Assembly (NCBI RefSeq): GCF_003967555.1
Contig: NZ_BIFS01000001.1
Coordinates: 5,332,001 to 5,396,000 of the forward strand
Length of the DNA: 64,000 bases
Reading direction: 5' to 3'
Source: Dictyobacter kobayashii
GTDB lineage: Bacteria > Chloroflexota > Ktedonobacteria > Ktedonobacterales > Ktedonobacteraceae
The position numbers and the translations under genes are program-made. Every line of letters begins with the position of its first letter. The stretch's first letter is position 1. The notes under the pieces are model-generated. The model did not search any database. It saw only the letters and a list, made by a program, of their open reading frames with translations, and was not told where the DNA came from. Shown piece by piece: positions 56,730 to 64,000 of the stretch.

Positions 56730-57506
56730 GCTTTTATCTCCTCCTTGCAATAAGCTTCCTTACTATCAAGCAATATTCATCCCGATAATTTTTACCCCGA
56801 CTACTTAAATTTAGGGATTTTTTGCAACCTTGCATGAATATCTAAGAATTTAGCAAAAGAGATGATTGATTTTTTCGACGCTATAATGGTATTATAACCT
56901 GCATTAGAATCAAGCCGTGAGAAAGGCGTGGCATGAGTTGGAGGTGTGACAGATCATTTAATATGACGATCCATTTAACAGGATTCTCTTCACTCTGCTT
57001 GCCCTGGATTATTAGAGCCGCCAGGTTGGCGAACTTTGTTAAAGAAAGGACAGATAGTGCCATAGCATGTTCTTGCGAACAGGGGGCCAACGAGATGCAA
57101 AAAGTCTTATTCCTCTCAGGTTCTTATGTTGGAACCCATGCTGATAGTACTATCCAGACACTACACACATCTCTTTTGTGGTTATATGATGTTCTGTTAG
57201 TTTTTAATGTGCATTGCATATCAGCGCTTGCTAGATCGATTTATGCACAAGCAACGATGCCACGACAGCGCTGGCTTGCATAGGCCTGTTCGCCCAGGAT
57301 GGGACGAACATATACATGATAGAAAGGAAGGATGTGTCAGCACGAGGATTATGATCTGGAAATCGGGCCCTCGGCTGACACGATGTTCCTTATGAAGAGC
57401 ATACCATTGTCAATTATGACAGTCAAGAAATGTATTTCGCGATCAGTGAAAGATCTGTCACTGCCAGTAATAGTATGTGATTTATTCGACCAGATAGGGG
57501 GCGGTG
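56730..57506. other. Gene-poor region upstream of the wHTH gene
   Basis: 777 bases with no supportable gene. Its right part is rich in TGTCA/TGACA pentamers, including a TGTCA-ATTA-TGACA dyad at 57408-57421 and CAGTGA ... TCACTG at 57445-57464. Confidence 0.4.
57408..57421. promoter_or_regulatory. TGTCA-N4-TGACA dyad, copy 1
   Basis: 14-base inverted repeat, spacer ATTA, about 86 bases upstream of the winged-helix gene. Two further copies with the same 4-base spacer are at 58126 and 58280. Confidence 0.5.
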
Positions 57507-58093
57507 ATGAACTTGATCTGCTCTTTTGAGGATCTGGAAGGTCTGAGTCGAAAAATGTCACAGCGTGAACTTTGCTGGCATGATTGCTATGCAGCATCGT
57601 TGACGACGACCTGCTCGTCCTGGCGGTGGCTGAGATGTTTTACCATCAGACCAGTATCACCGAATGGGGTATGGCCTTTGTGCGCTGGATAATGTTCGTC
57701 AAGGAGAGTATACAGCCCGAAGTCTGCTGCACGATAGCGGACGTGGCTGCTCACTTCTGCCTGTCTGAACGCCAGATCCGACGCCATCTCCTGACTATGA
57801 AGAGTAGTGGTTTGCTGGAGATCACCGACTGCATTGACATGGCTGGCCGCAGGACCGGGTACTGCTACTATGACTGTACTCCATTTCTGCGCCGTATCGC
57901 AGCCCTGGCCCAGGAGCATGCTCAGTTGCGCCTGGATGAGCAATTTGCCATCGACCCATCCTCAATTGAACCCTCTATGGTAGCGGAACCATACGACGAG
58001 CTGCAATTCTCGGACGGGTTTGTGTCATATGTGTCCATGCCGGACGGGACATATGTGTCCATGCCGGACGGGACATATGTGTCCATGCTGTGA
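57507..58093 (+). CDS. Winged-helix protein with YVSMPDGT tandem repeats (one frameshift)
   Basis: Corrected length 195 residues. ATG 57507 follows GGGGGCGG. A winged-helix HTH (about 72-105: TIADVAAHFCLSERQIRRHL, MKSSGLLEIT) is followed by an acidic linker and a C-terminal tail with nearly three copies of YVSMPDGT. The frame breaks at about 57598. Dyads with TGTCA-N4-TGACA surround it, so it may bind them and regulate itself. Alternatively a replication or regulatory gene of a mobile element. Confidence 0.65.
58026..58089 (+). repeat. 24-bp tandem repeat, 2.7 copies
   Basis: Unit CATATGTGTCCATGCCGGAC plus GGGA, at 58026-58049, 58050-58073 and 58074-58089 (partial). Each unit is eight codons, so the frame is kept. 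They resemble iterons in size and are next to an AT-rich palindrome. Confidence 0.8.
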
Positions 58094-58125
58094 GTGGGCC
58101 GACAATGTTGTCAATTCAGCTCAAA

Positions 58126-58139
58126 TGTCATCTATGACA
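58126..58139. promoter_or_regulatory. TGTCA-N4-TGACA dyad, copy 2
   Basis: TGTCA-TCTA-TGACA, 33 bases after the winged-helix gene's stop. Confidence 0.5.
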
Positions 58140-58159
58140 ACCGCTGCTTTTTCGTCGGC

Positions 58160-58225
58160 TTCGAATTCGAATTCGGGTAGTAATAATAATATTATTATTA
58201 TTACTTTACCCGTTTCGAATTCGAA
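58160..58225. repeat. 66-bp imperfect palindrome with AT core
   Basis: TTCGAATTCGAA on each side, then CGGGTA / TACCCG, around a core of TAATAATAATATTATTATTA. Three extra bases unbalance the right arm. In any reading frame it would code for a Ser/Asn/Ile run, so it is probably non-coding. Confidence 0.7.
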
Positions 58226-58271
58226 TTACGAGCATGCACAAGAAGCAAAAGATGTCTCTGACCTGTCAATT

Positions 58272-58625
58272 ATGTCACATGTCAGTCCTGACACCTGGGA
58301 TGACGTCGAAGCTGTTCCGGAAAGACGTGTAACCAGCAAGCAAGCTGAATACGGGATGGACGGTGAGCCTTGCTTTATGGCAGCAAGCGAGCAGCCAGAG
58401 TTTCTTGAGGCCCCCACAGAAGATTTTGAGCGGACAAACAAGCAGAAAATCGCTGCAGAAGCTAACAGCGAGTACGCGGTCCCTGACCGTAAGCGTGGCC
58501 GTGATCCAAAAACGGCTGAACGCCAGCGGATAGACGCTTTGCTGGCTGAGAGCCGGCGGCCAGCGCCGAGCCGCTGGGATAGAGGCAAAGATGACCCTGC
58601 GCCATATCGCCCGCGCCTTTCATGA
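58272..58625 (+). CDS. Charged hypothetical protein (start uncertain)
   Basis: About 117 residues from ATG 58272; the frame is open further upstream through the palindrome. The region is acidic then basic (DRKRGRDPKTAERQRIDALL), with no known domain and no ribosome-binding site. It overlaps the next reading frame (58591) by 35 bases and may be one gene with it, or with the upstream winged-helix protein, if further bases are missing. Confidence 0.4.
   Translation: MSHVSPDTWDDVEAVPERRVTSKQAEYGMDGEPCFMAASEQPEFLEAPTEDFERTNKQKIAAEANSEYAVPDRKRGRDPKTAERQRIDALLAESRRPAPSRWDRGKDDPAPYRPRLS
58280..58293. promoter_or_regulatory. TGTCA-N4-TGACA dyad, copy 3
   Basis: TGTCA-GTCC-TGACA. Extra TGTCA copies lie at 58264 and 58273. 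Confidence 0.5.
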
Positions 58626-59234
58626 CGTGGCCCGCCCTCGTCGCGTACCCTGGCTACCACCCTCTATCGGCACCTGCTCCAGATCAACACTGTAGACGAT
58701 CAGTATACCCTGCCCGATCCTGATCTCTACTTCGCGGAAATGATGAAAGAGACCTACACGAGGCTGTGCCATGTACCATTCAGGCTCAGCGATAGCGCCG
58801 GGCGCCCAAAGGGGATGCCGCTATTCTTCGCCGACTTGCGTGACCAGGTCATAGAACTGGTGGAGTATACCCGGAGTCTGCGTGAGCGGGATGCCGCCCC
58901 TCAGTTCGTGCCAGGATATACACAATCTCAGGGCTATCAATTACCAGATTGGCAGCCCCTTTATCCGCCTGCGACCTTCGATGAGCCTTTATCGGTGGTT
59001 GATAACGGCAGCCTCACGAAACTGGTGCAGGCAATCCCTCTGGATGACCAGGAGCTGGTGGCCCAGGCTCGCCGTCTGGACCTCTTTCTGTGTGATGAGG
59101 ATGCTCACTTGCTGCTCACTGGCGCCGCCTCCGAAGAGCTACGTGAGCAACTCACCTGCGCGGTCCGGCTAGGCTTCTACTACGAGATAAAGGATCGCTA
59201 CCTGGCGAGCATCGGCATTTATGGACGCTATTGA
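58591..59234 (+). CDS. Hypothetical protein of an accessory region (one frameshift)
   Basis: Corrected length 214 residues. N-terminus MTLRHIARAFHDVARPS and SRTLATTLYRHLLQIN look like a helical DNA-binding segment; the remainder (MPLFFADLRDQVIELVEYTR ... LRLGFYYEIKDRYLASIGIYG) is unassigned. One C is missing in the run at 58635-58637. It sits between the winged-helix gene and the exonuclease, and may be part of the same element. Not recognised. Confidence 0.5.
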
Positions 59235-59267
59235 TGTGATGTGGTGTAGAGAGGGGAGGTTGAGTGC

Positions 59268-59845
59268 ATGGCTGCCCAATATGTGGCGCGTATTTCCGAG
59301 GCGTTTCCGTTCTGGTGTCAGAAGCTGTTAGACCGTTCAGATTGGGTGTTGTTGGATACTGAAAGTGCTGAGATAGCTGGCAGGCGGGCCGAGGCTGTTG
59401 CTATCGCGGTAGTCGACCCGGGTGGCAAGGCGATCTATGACCGTGTGTTTAATCCTTTTCGCGTCCGCCTGACTGGCAGCGGCTTCGAAGATCCGCATGA
59501 GCTGGCAAGTTTCGCGCAGCTCTGGGCCGAGTTGGATGATGTGTTACGCGACAAGTTGATCATCAGCTATGGCGCGGTCTACAACTCACAGATCTTGCGC
59601 AGGACGGCCGAACTGCGCCAGGTTGAGATGCGTAGTTATGTCTGGCAATGTGTCATGATTGCCTATGCCGAATATTGGGCCGAGCCTGGACACTATGTGG
59701 ATCATATCGCTGGCCGCGACTGACCGAGGCCTGTCAGCGCCAGTGTGTCCGGCGCCCCGATCATGGCTCCCAGGCGCTGGCCGATGCCCAGGCCACCTGG
59801 CAGCTTATCCGTAGCAGCGCCCGAAAACTGCCGGTCGCGCCTTAA
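59268..59845 (+). CDS. DnaQ-like 3'-5' exonuclease (one frameshift)
   Basis: Corrected length 192 residues. ExoI motif WVLLDTESAEI (Asp and Glu), ExoII region ISYGAVYNSQILRRT (Asn where Asp is expected), ExoIIIepsilon motif DHGSQALADAQATW (His and Asp). The frame breaks at about 59710, before ExoIII. The family trims single-stranded or mismatched DNA ends. Located next to the winged-helix/repeat region, so it could belong to a mobile element. Confidence 0.75.
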
Positions 59846-59861
59846 AAAATATTGTATCAGG

Positions 59862-59889
59862 GCGCGGTTAGCAGCATCGCTAACCGCGC
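59862..59889 (+). terminator. Hairpin after the exonuclease gene
   Basis: GCGCGGTTAGC-agcatc-GCTAACCGCGC, 17 bases after the stop; no T-tract. Confidence 0.55.
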
Positions 59890-60048
59890 TCCAACGGCGT
59901 TTTCGCCTGTTTTTGAATAAGATTGGGTATTTACTTCTTGCCGTAAAAAATTTTAATGTACATAAAAACATAAATTGTAATGTATACTGTCTTTAGCTCA
60001 TGCATACATTGTTTTGAATTTAGTTATATCATTGAAAGGTAATATTGA

Positions 60049-60258
60049 ATGGACCAATGGGAATATTTGCATGTTGGTTTTAAGCCAGGTGAGATCGAAG
60101 ATGCGACCAGGCACTATGGACAGGATGGCTGGGAGCTCTGCAGTATGATCGTGACGCGCTATCGTAGAGATACGTCGGCGATCGTCATTGAGTCATATGA
60201 CGCTGAGAAGTTTGCCGCCGTCTTTAAGCGTCGCATCGTTCCGTTCGAAAAGATTTAG
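60049..60258 (+). CDS. DUF4177-like small protein
   Basis: 69 residues. MDQWEYLHVGFKPGEIEDAT and YGQDGWELCSMIVTRY match the WEY ... GWEL pattern of DUF4177, a small alpha/beta protein. ATG 60049 follows AAAGGTAA. Function unknown. A terminator follows. Confidence 0.7.
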   Translation: MDQWEYLHVGFKPGEIEDATRHYGQDGWELCSMIVTRYRRDTSAIVIESYDAEKFAAVFKRRIVPFEKI

Positions 60259-60338
60259 CCTCTGCGCAACTTGTAAAAGCAAGCGTTTAAATCTATACCA
60301 TTATCATAGCTACTTAACATGAAACCGATTTTCATGCC

Positions 60339-60385
60339 ACAGAAAAAAGGGAAGGCATGTTTAATATATCCTCCCTTATTTCTGT
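60339..60385. terminator. Bidirectional terminator
   Basis: ACAGAAAAAAGGGAAGG ... CCTCCCTTATTTCTGT between convergent genes, A- and T-rich on its two sides. Confidence 0.65.
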
Positions 60386-60412
60386 ATGATGGTAAAACCT
60401 GGTAGACATTAA

Positions 60413-60775
60413 TCAGGTGCGGAACGCGGCACGTACATGGCGGTCAGCAAACAGGTAGATCAAAATTGCCAGAGCGATAATAGTTTGCACCAGGGAAGCA
60501 GTATTGCCGGTGACCAGGAGGTAAATGCCGTACAAGACAGTCAGGGCGCTCAATACCGCCGTCACCCAGAAGGCCCAGGGTTTTAACGTCCACAGTCCCC
60601 AGGCGAGCACCAGACTAATAATCCCTTGTACGATGCCGATTATGCCAAGGGTTGTGTTGACATTCAGCAGCAAGATGCCACCGATGACTTCTAAGACACC
60701 ACCGATGGCTTCAAGTATTGCCAGGATAGTTACCCCTCTTGGACGTTGGCGAGTTGCAAGAGTGTTGTCTACCAT
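60413..60775 (-). CDS. Four-TM membrane protein (DUF2127/DUF4383-like)
   Basis: 120 residues with four hydrophobic segments (about 14-35, 41-60, 68-88, 95-112), small and Gly/Ile/Leu-rich (EAIGGVLEVIGGILLLN, LVLAWGLWTLKPWAFW). ATG 60775 follows AAGGGAGA. Family is similar to small unknown membrane proteins such as DUF2127; function unknown. Confidence 0.7.
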   Translation of the reverse strand: MVDNTLATRQRPRGVTILAILEAIGGVLEVIGGILLLNVNTTLGIIGIVQGIISLVLAWGLWTLKPWAFWVTAVLSALTVLYGIYLLVTGNTASLVQTIIALAILIYLFADRHVRAAFRT

Positions 60776-61270
60776 AACTTGTAATCTCCCTTATAAAGAT
60801 GACTAAGATAATTAAGTAGTTAAACCACATATATAAGTATTTGATCGCTTGATTATTATACGTGCATAGAGATAAATAAAGATTCAAATTGGTTTGTGCA
60901 ATAAAAGATGTCTCTTGGTGAATGAGTTGACTTATTGAGATAGCAGTGCGTTGTTGGTTTTAAAATGTCGTGGCATGATTTATTGCTTTGGAAGCTCCAT
61001 ATCAATTGCTACTACTAGAAACAGGGATAAGTTGTCCATGTATAGCAAAACTATCTGCTAGCAGGCCTATGGGACAATTGACATTCTTATAGCCAAAGGA
61101 ATATATATAAGACTTTTTAGACTGGTGATACCTTTTCTAAAATGAGCACTGTGTTCTCTCTGACTTGCATGTGGCGTGTATTAATAATGAATGTAGGTGG
61201 CCATGATGTTGAGTATATTCCTATCTCTATTATTGTTTGCATTGTCTGCTAAGAAATGAGGAGTGAAGCG
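60776..61270. other. Gene-free intergenic region
   Basis: 495 AT-rich bases between divergent genes; no supportable gene, RNA or strong hairpin seen. Confidence 0.4.
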
Positions 61271-62238
61271 ATGCGTTATAAGACATTGGGACGGACGGGG
61301 CTGGATGTCTCGGTGCTGTGTTTAGGGACGATGGCCTTTGGCCGTTGGATCGATGAGTTGACTTCTCGCTTGATTGTTGATGCGGCCTTCGAGCATGGCA
61401 TTACATTTATCGATACCGCCGATTATTATGGAAAGGGGCAGGATACCGAATTTCCCCATGGTACGGGCGCCGCGGAGGAGATTCTGGGTCGGTCTCTGAA
61501 GGGGAGAAGAGATGCAGTGGTGCTGGCTACGAAGGTGGGTTTGCCGATGGGGCATGGCAAGAATGAGGCGGGCCTGTCGCGTGTCCATGTGATGCGTGAG
61601 GTGGAGCAGTCGCTGCGCCGCTTGCAAACCGATTATATTGATCTCTATCAGGCTCACCTCTTTGATGCTCATACGCCGCTTGAGGAGACGTTGCGTGCCT
61701 TCGATGACCTCGTTCACCAGGGTAAGGTGCGCTATATCGGCTGCTCCAACTATGCCGCCTGGCAGATTGCCAAATCCCATGGGATCAGTGAGAAGATGAA
61801 TCTGGAGAAGTATATCTCGGTGCAGCCGCCATATAACCTGCTCAACAGGGACATTGAGCAGGAGTTGCTCCCGTTTTGTGTCTCTGAAGGCGTTGGTACC
61901 ATGGTTTACAGTCCGCTGGCGCGTGGACTGTTGTCCGGCAAATATAAAAACATGGATGACGTGCCGCCCGAGAGCCGCGCCGCCCATGGCGAAGTGTTGC
62001 TCAAGCGCCTTTTCACCGAGCGCAACTTCGGCCTGGTCGATAGCTATCGCACCCTGGCCGAGAAAAACAACGTCAGTTTATCGCAATTCGCCCTGGCCTG
62101 GGTTCTGAATCAGCCGCGCGTGACCTCCGCTATCCTGGGGCCAGTAAGGTCGAGCACATCACAGATGCCATAGCGATCTGTGACTGGCAGTGGCCAAAAG
62201 AGCTGCTCAAAGAGGTCGATCAGATTTATCGTGCCTGA
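61271..62238 (+). CDS. Aldo/keto reductase (one frameshift)
   Basis: Corrected length 322 residues. YKTLGRTGLDVSVLCLGTMA, FIDTADYYGKG (catalytic Asp/Tyr), ATKVGLPMG (Lys), YIDLYQAHLFD (His), NYAAWQIAK and ILGASKVEHI near the end. Typical of the Tas/YajO-like aldo/keto reductases that use NADPH. The frame breaks at 62137-62140 (a G missing), shortening the product by about 25 residues. ATG 61271 follows GAGGAG. Substrate unknown. Confidence 0.92.
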
Positions 62239-62282
62239 CACGTTACTGTTTAGCTGTTTTGGGTGTTCCTGAATGCTTTGTC

Positions 62283-62311
62283 TTGACAGGGTGGAATGTA
62301 TGTTCTATTGT
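62283..62311 (+). promoter_or_regulatory. Promoter of the hypothetical gene at 62352
   Basis: TTGACA (62283-62288), 17-base spacer, TATTGT (62306-62311). Confidence 0.75.
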
Positions 62312-62351
62312 ATGTGATACAACCATAAATGGCAAAGGAACAGGTGGTAGT

Positions 62352-62804
62352 ATGAGACAGGCACGCAGGCGTCTCTTCTTCTTATGCGCCCGGCGTTCGG
62401 TGCGGGCGTTGCTGGCGGCCAGCCTGCTGACGGCTCAGGAGGAGGAATTGTGGGATGTGTGGATTGCCCCTGGCACTTTCACGTCACAGGAGCTTGACCT
62501 GGTGCGCCAGGTTTTGTCTGAAGCTGCTGTGCCGTTACTGAGCTCACCACAGACCACCGAGCCATCCTTCGCCTTGTCCTGGGACGAAGGCGTGGTGTTG
62601 TGTAGCGGGGCTGCTGATCAGTGACCCTTCATTCCTAACGCCGGTCGGCGTCAACTCTGGTCCGTTGAGGACCTACCTTCACCTGACTTGCCAGTGGAGG
62701 AGCAATTGCGTGTCTATCGCCGCCTTCGTATCGCACTCACGCAGGCTATCAGGATGAACCTGCTCCTGCCTCGAAAATTAGCGCTGCTGCCACAACGTAA
62801 ATAG
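62352..62804 (+). CDS. Hypothetical protein with in-frame TGA
   Basis: 150 codons if the internal TGA at 62622-62624 is passed; 90 residues if not. After the TGA the same frame stays open with plausible coding sequence (NAGRRQLWSVEDLPSPDLP ... LRIALTQAIRMNLLLPRKLA) to TAG 62802. The N-terminus is basic with RRSVRALLAASLLTAQEEEL. ATG 62352 follows AAAGGAACAGG. No family is recognised. The TGA follows CAG and precedes CCC; Trp is a likely original. Confidence 0.55.
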
Positions 62805-62835
62805 CGATGGATGAGCTATAAAAAGGAATTGTTAT

Positions 62836-63282
62836 ATGGTCAAAAAACAGGATGAGACCCGGGTTGTCCATTTACATTTGACGTGTTTACAATCATTAGA
62901 ACGTAGCTGCAATTATGAGCAGACCGTGTCAGGTCTGCAGGATCGTCAGCAGGGACTCCTCGCCGGGCAATTGCACGCTAATGATTCTGTTTCTTATAGT
63001 ACTGAGGTCCTCGTTATTTCTGACGACAAGGCTGGTAAGGTTCGTTTTCGTGGTCCCTATGTGCATGGTACGCCAACCGTCTCCTTCCTCTACCTTAGTT
63101 TAAGGCGATCCGATCCCGAGCAGCCTGCCTGGATCAAGCGGCTGAAGATTCCCTTGCCTGACATCACATGGGATGAGATTACGCAGGCGCCTGAAGGCTG
63201 CGTTTATGCGGTGCGGGTTGCAGGCACCGGGGCTGGCACCGTTTCTTTACTTGATGGCGGTTGGCAGCGGCAGAATGATTAA
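62836..63282 (+). CDS. DUF5990-like protein
   Basis: 148 residues. VRFRGPYVHGTPTVSFLYLS and AWIKRLKIPLPDITWDEI resemble DUF5990 (G-P ... HG-P ... F-YL). ATG 62836 lies behind AAAAGGAA. Cytoplasmic, function unknown. It precedes lspA by about 100 bases. Confidence 0.65.
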   Translation: MVKKQDETRVVHLHLTCLQSLERSCNYEQTVSGLQDRQQGLLAGQLHANDSVSYSTEVLVISDDKAGKVRFRGPYVHGTPTVSFLYLSLRRSDPEQPAWIKRLKIPLPDITWDEITQAPEGCVYAVRVAGTGAGTVSLLDGGWQRQND

Positions 63283-63381
63283 TCCTCTGTTTTAGCAATG
63301 TAGCCGGGTGGGGGACTCGATTGCTTTTCAGCTATGCTTGTGGTAAAAGATAGGTATATTTTGATAACTGGATGGAATGCC

Positions 63382-63936
63382 ATGAAGACCAAAAATGAAG
63401 CGATCTCCCACATAATAGCTATTCTTAGCGCCGTTTGTGTAGTTATACTCGACCAATGGAGCAAGAATCAGGTCGTGGCCCACCTGAGCCCGCCTGATAG
63501 TGGCCGCAGCGTGTCGGTGCTGGGTGACTATTTGACGCTCTACTATGTGCAGAACTGGAATTCAGCCATGGGCCTCCTGACCAATCCTGTGTTACTGGGT
63601 GTGCTGATTGTCATTGCGCTGGTGGTGTTGATCTCATTCTACTGGCGCCTGTTCCGCACGGGACCGCTGGTCTACAAAGTGCTCTTTGGCCTGATCCTGG
63701 GTGGCGCGGCCGGCAATATCCTTGATCGCTTTATTCGTGGCGGTTACGTGGTCGATTTTATCTATTTCCGCCTGCCGCAGATTGGCTTTAAGTTCTATAT
63801 ATTTAATATAGCGGATGCGGCGATCTCTGTCGGGGTGGCCCTTCTCTTTATACTGTTGCTCTTCTCCGATTCCCGTCGCTCAAAAGAACATACAGATACT
63901 GTACAGTCTGCCAGTACCTCGGGCAAGCTTTCATAA
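63382..63936 (+). CDS. lspA: Lipoprotein signal peptidase
   Basis: 184 residues, four transmembrane helices. Catalytic Asp pair in NILDRFIRGGYVVDF and NIADAAI, plus the DQWSKN and NWNSAMGLL motifs of signal peptidase II. It cleaves the signal of diacylglyceryl-modified prolipoproteins at the membrane. ATG 63382 follows GGATGGA; the extension to 63334 is unlikely. Last gene of the window. Confidence 0.94.
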   Translation: MKTKNEAISHIIAILSAVCVVILDQWSKNQVVAHLSPPDSGRSVSVLGDYLTLYYVQNWNSAMGLLTNPVLLGVLIVIALVVLISFYWRLFRTGPLVYKVLFGLILGGAAGNILDRFIRGGYVVDFIYFRLPQIGFKFYIFNIADAAISVGVALLFILLLFSDSRRSKEHTDTVQSASTSGKLS

Positions 63937-64000
63937 TATATGTAATTACCCTATCACAAAGCAGTGGGCTCGGCGGTTTGCTTGTCGAGCTCACATCCCG

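Noticed and set aside
58026..58089. CRISPR-like repeat
   Set aside because: The units are directly adjacent with no spacers and keep a coding frame.
62622..62624. Selenocysteine codon
   Set aside because: No hairpin of SECIS type is seen just after the TGA, and the family is unknown; Trp-to-stop change or base error is simpler.
1..64000. tRNA, rRNA or CRISPR arrays
   Set aside because: No tRNA-like T-loop/acceptor structure, no rRNA segment and no regularly spaced repeats with unique spacers were found by eye.

Overview
The window looks like chromosome of a Ktedonobacteria-type Chloroflexota (filamentous, spore-forming soil bacteria). The grounds are the style of the gene set: large PAS/GAF sensor kinases, a zinc-ribbon Ser/Thr kinase with a WD40 propeller, many small one-component regulators paired with efflux pumps or membrane proteins, and GC-rich palindromic intergenic elements. 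No rRNA, tRNA or CRISPR array was seen, so this placement is an inference.

Layout. 1-7.9 kb: the 5' part of a sensor kinase, murD, and a membrane protein / NarL-type kinase / response regulator group. 8-12 kb: pckA and an M20 dipeptidase. 12-16 kb: a regulator that carries a primase-like tail, an SDR protein lacking two catalytic residues, and an alpha/beta hydrolase. 15.6-24 kb: WD40 Ser/Thr kinase, PPOX-fold oxidoreductase, P-loop kinase, PadR/DUF4188 pair, GNAT, MerR. 24-31 kb: ArsR-like regulator with an MFS pump, an SDR, and a two-gene ABC exporter. 31-42 kb: surface/secreted proteins, SGNH hydrolase, a three-gene membrane/regulator operon, M19 dipeptidase and a PAS histidine kinase. 42-46.4 kb: pentapeptide-repeat protein facing a compact type II (aromatic) polyketide synthase cassette (KS-alpha, KS-beta, ACP, aromatase/cyclase). 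46.8-56.7 kb: a mixed set including nucleotidyltransferase, deaminase, aminoglycoside-phosphotransferase-like, TetR, Nudix, DinB and SRPBCC-SH3 genes, ending in an MFS pump preceded by a leader peptide and an intrinsic terminator (attenuator). 56.8-59.9 kb: an accessory-looking stretch with a winged-helix protein, tandem repeats, a large palindrome, a repeated TGTCA-N4-TGACA dyad and a DnaQ-like exonuclease. 60-64 kb: DUF4177-like, small membrane protein, aldo/keto reductase, hypothetical genes and lspA.

The most interesting items are the minimal type II PKS with an atypical chain-length factor, the attenuator in front of the MFS pump, the regulator-primase chimera, and the dyad-rich region around the 57.5 kb winged-helix gene. 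One caution applies throughout: at least fifteen sites in otherwise intact genes need exactly one extra base, mostly in short G/C runs. This looks like systematic deletion error in the assembly, so I annotate these as single genes with a frameshift and not as pseudogenes.
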